Made by a program: the position numbers and the translations under genes
Shown here: in pieces, positions 62,340-64,000 of the stretch
How positions within the stretch are numbered: the stretch's first letter is position 1
Layout: every line of letters begins with the position of its first letter
The notes under the pieces: model-generated
What the model was told of the DNA's origin: nothing
Seen by the model: only the letters and a program-made list of their open reading frames with translations
The model's database searches: none
Origin: Collinsella sp. An307
GTDB lineage: Bacteria; Actinomycetota; Coriobacteriia; Coriobacteriales; Coriobacteriaceae
Assembly (NCBI RefSeq): GCF_002161805.1
Contig: NZ_NFIP01000004.1
Coordinates: 62,001-126,000, forward strand
DNA: 64,000 nucleotides
Reading direction: 5' to 3'

Positions 62340-63707
62340 CTACACCTCAGGTATGACCGTGCCCTCGGGCAGCGACACAGTACCCTCGATAACTTCCTCG
62401 GGCACGCGTCCGTCAAGACGCATGAGCTCGCTCACGGTAACCAGCGTGTAGCCGCGCTCGCGCAGCCCGTCGATGATGCCAGGCAGTGCCTCGATATCTT
62501 GCTCGCGGTTACCGCCGCCATCGTGCATGAGAACGATGGAGCCGTTGCGTGCGCCGTTCAACACCGCGCTGGTGATGGCCGCTGCACCCGGGCGCTCCCA
62601 GTCGAGTGTGTCGATGTTCCAGAGGACGTTCGTCGAGATGATGTCTCCCGCACGGGCCCACTCCACCTCGGTAAACGCACCATAGGGGGCGCGTATCATC
62701 TGCGGGCGCACGCCGGACGCCTGCTCGAGGGCATCGGCGGCAGAGGTAATCTCCTGACGGAGCGCATCGCGGTCGAGCGTGGGGAGGTTCTGGTGCGCGT
62801 TGGTGTGACTGGCGAGCTCGCAACCCGCATCCACGATCGCGCGGCACCCGTCCTGGTTGCCACTCGCCTGGCTTCCCAAGTTGAAGAAGGTCGCCACCGC
62901 GTTCTTCTCCTTGAGGATGCGCAGAATCTCGGGCGTGTATTTACTCGGACCGTCATCAAAGGTGAGCGCGATGTAAGGGCCGCCCGCGGGTTCCAGATTG
63001 ATGGAGCTCACGATCATATCGGTCGCAGGCTCAACAACCTCCACGTCGACGGTCTCGCCCGAGCGCTCGCCCCGACGCACCGTCTTTTTGCCGGCCTTGC
63101 CCCATTGCGAGACAAACTGCACCGCGCCGCCCCGCTCCTTTTGAACGCCCGGGGCAAGCGGCGCCTTCTCCTCATGACTCGGCTCCTCGACGTCGGTGCC
63201 GTTTCCCACAGCCACCTCGTCACCGTCCTTAAGAAGCGTTCCGGCAAAATCCTGCTCGGCAACGTTCTCGCCGTTGTAGGTCACGGTGCAGAGCACACCG
63301 CCCTGCTCGTCGATGACATTGCCCGTGATGGAAAGAAGACGCCCGGGTTGCACGCCAAAGTACTCGTTATCGGCAAGCAGGTTGGCAAGCGGCGTGTTGA
63401 TACGGGCGGTCATATCCTGGCCGTTTACCGTCAACTTGATATCGCGCAAGAAGAAATACCAGCCGCCAATGCCCGCACCAAAAAGCACCACGACAAAGAG
63501 CGCAACCACCGCAATCGCTGCAGATCCGCCGCGGCGCGGCGGGCGGGAAGAAGACGGTCGTGACGTGGGGCGGCGGGTCTCTTTGATAGCGGGATAGGTG
63601 CTCTGCGTCCGGTAAGTTGGCGCGACAGCGCCGCCCGACCCATGACGGCGCTTGCCATAATGGAGGTTTGTCGCCTTACCGATTTCTACATGGTCCCTGT
63701 GGGACAT
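62340..63707 (-). CDS. Membrane-anchored polysaccharide deacetylase (NodB fold)
   Basis: A 455-residue protein with one N-terminal membrane helix (about 62-88; IAVVALFVVVLFGAGIGGWY) and an extracellular part. Residues about 90-200 form a beta-rich domain, then the NodB deacetylase from about 240: YIALTFDDGPSKYTPEILRIL (catalytic Asp pair), ELASHTNAHQNLPTL (metal-binding HxxxH), RAPYGAF and DGGGNREQDIEALP. It would deacetylate peptidoglycan or another extracellular glycan. ATG 63707 has GGAAGG eight bases upstream. Its C-terminus is closely similar to the next gene's, so the two are tandem paralogs. Confidence 0.92.
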   Translation of the reverse strand: MSHRDHVEIGKATNLHYGKRRHGSGGAVAPTYRTQSTYPAIKETRRPTSRPSSSRPPRRGGSAAIAVVALFVVVLFGAGIGGWYFFLRDIKLTVNGQDMTARINTPLANLLADNEYFGVQPGRLLSITGNVIDEQGGVLCTVTYNGENVAEQDFAGTLLKDGDEVAVGNGTDVEEPSHEEKAPLAPGVQKERGGAVQFVSQWGKAGKKTVRRGERSGETVDVEVVEPATDMIVSSINLEPAGGPYIALTFDDGPSKYTPEILRILKEKNAVATFFNLGSQASGNQDGCRAIVDAGCELASHTNAHQNLPTLDRDALRQEITSAADALEQASGVRPQMIRAPYGAFTEVEWARAGDIISTNVLWNIDTLDWERPGAAAITSAVLNGARNGSIVLMHDGGGNREQDIEALPGIIDGLRERGYTLVTVSELMRLDGRVPEEVIEGTVSLPEGTVIPEV

Positions 63708-63851
63708 AGGATCCACCTTCCCCGGCAATCCAATGACATAGAGATGCGCTCAGCGTAGTTGTTTGCCCAGTTCATCGCAAGTAACTCAATCGTGAGTTGC
63801 TCCCCTATCAATCATACGTTGTTCCTCTAGGCGGACTTGCGCGCGACCCCG

Positions 63852-64000
63852 CTACTCCTCCTCTTCGGGGATAACCGGAAGCGACGCGCCCTCGGGCATA
63901 CCCACCTTAGTGAGGTCGACCTCTTCCCGCAGATCGACGTCGCTCTTGATGAGCTCGGAGAGCGTAACGAGGGTATAGCCCTCCTCCTGCAGGCGATCGA
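63852..64000 (-). CDS. C-terminal end of a second polysaccharide deacetylase (5' part beyond window)
   Basis: An open minus-strand frame from the window edge to TAG at 63852 encodes DRLQEEGYTLVTLSELIKSD and ends GMPEGASLPVIPEEEE. The pattern matches the end of the neighbouring deacetylase (GLRERGYTLVTVSELMRLDG ... EGTVIPEV), so it is a paralog in the same orientation. The catalytic part is outside the window. Confidence 0.8.
   Translation of the reverse strand, partial: DRLQEEGYTLVTLSELIKSDVDLREEVDLTKVGMPEGASLPVIPEEEE

Noticed and set aside
62038-62340. M-box (ykoK) riboswitch before the Mg2+ operon
   Set aside because: The conserved GTTAGGTGAGGCTCCT-like core is not present.

Overview
The window is high-GC (roughly 60-65% by eye), densely coded bacterial chromosome from an anaerobic, Gram-positive-type actinobacterium, most likely class Coriobacteriia (Collinsella/Enorma/Olsenella-like). 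That placement is an inference from gene content: a DUF5692 membrane protein, an NRMT-type Nramp transporter next to an MgtE-like protein, HypA/HypB with a large Fe-S flavoprotein, a CwlO-like NlpC/P60 hydrolase, CstA and many lipoproteins. There is no rRNA operon, IS element, CRISPR array or phage. One tRNA (Gln, TTG) is present. Both window edges cut genes: a sensor kinase at the left and a second polysaccharide deacetylase at the right.

Layout. 1-2.0 kb: LytTR response regulator and sensor kinase, then a PAT-like acetyltransferase. 2.1-7.7 kb: mfd, a DUF1016/YhcG-type nuclease with a substituted catalytic Asp, and a Cof-type HAD phosphatase. 7.9-10.1 kb: a GntR/UTRA regulator with two palindromic operators and two lower-GC lipoprotein genes. 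10.1-12.9 kb: pyrE, nucleoside hydrolase and ribokinase (nucleoside/ribose salvage). 13.1-15.6 kb: a TetR regulator and a two-gene HipA-like kinase/HTH cassette. 15.6-20.8 kb: hypA, Fe-S flavoprotein and hypB on the minus strand, divergent from DUF5692 across two TTGAC/GTCAA palindromes. 20.9-25.9 kb: esterase, zinc-ribbon membrane protein, HAD phosphatase, clpB. 26.4-30.7 kb: an amino-acid ABC transporter headed by a Cys-rich protein, another Cys-rich protein and a lipoprotein. 30.9-34.2 kb: CMD-cupin protein, AEC transporter, cyclophilin-like protein, LysR. 34.2-38.9 kb: an AlbA_2 gene broken by a stop codon, a flavodoxin remnant, flavin reductase, aldo/keto reductase, ABM monooxygenase, acetyltransferase. 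39.0-44.3 kb: TetR, MBL-fold hydrolase, histidine phosphatase, xpt-pbuX, LysR. 44.3-45.0 kb: an MntA/HepT module with a frameshifted toxin. 45.5-53.7 kb: NlpC/P60 hydrolase, galE, polyprenyl synthase, TVP38/DedA protein, OmpR-type two-component system, peptidoglycan-binding protein. 53.8-64 kb: tRNA-Gln, cstA behind an apparent transcription attenuator, an SGNH acyltransferase, the NRMT/MgtE-like operon with a structured leader, and two tandem polysaccharide deacetylases.

Main observations. (1) The cstA leader encodes a 14-residue Ile-rich peptide whose stop codon lies inside the first arm of a set of alternative hairpins ending in an intrinsic terminator. (2) The HipA-like kinase is translationally coupled to a C-terminal-HTH protein, with GTCATAA repeats upstream. 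(3) The NRMT transporter lacks the Met and His of the canonical metal-site motif, and its partner has MgtE sensor domains but not the MgtE pore signature. (4) A 10-Cys protein overlaps the start of an amino-acid ABC operon. (5) Several accessory genes show damage: AlbA_2 (in-frame stop), hepT (frameshift), flavodoxin (5' loss) and DUF1016 (Asp to Gly).
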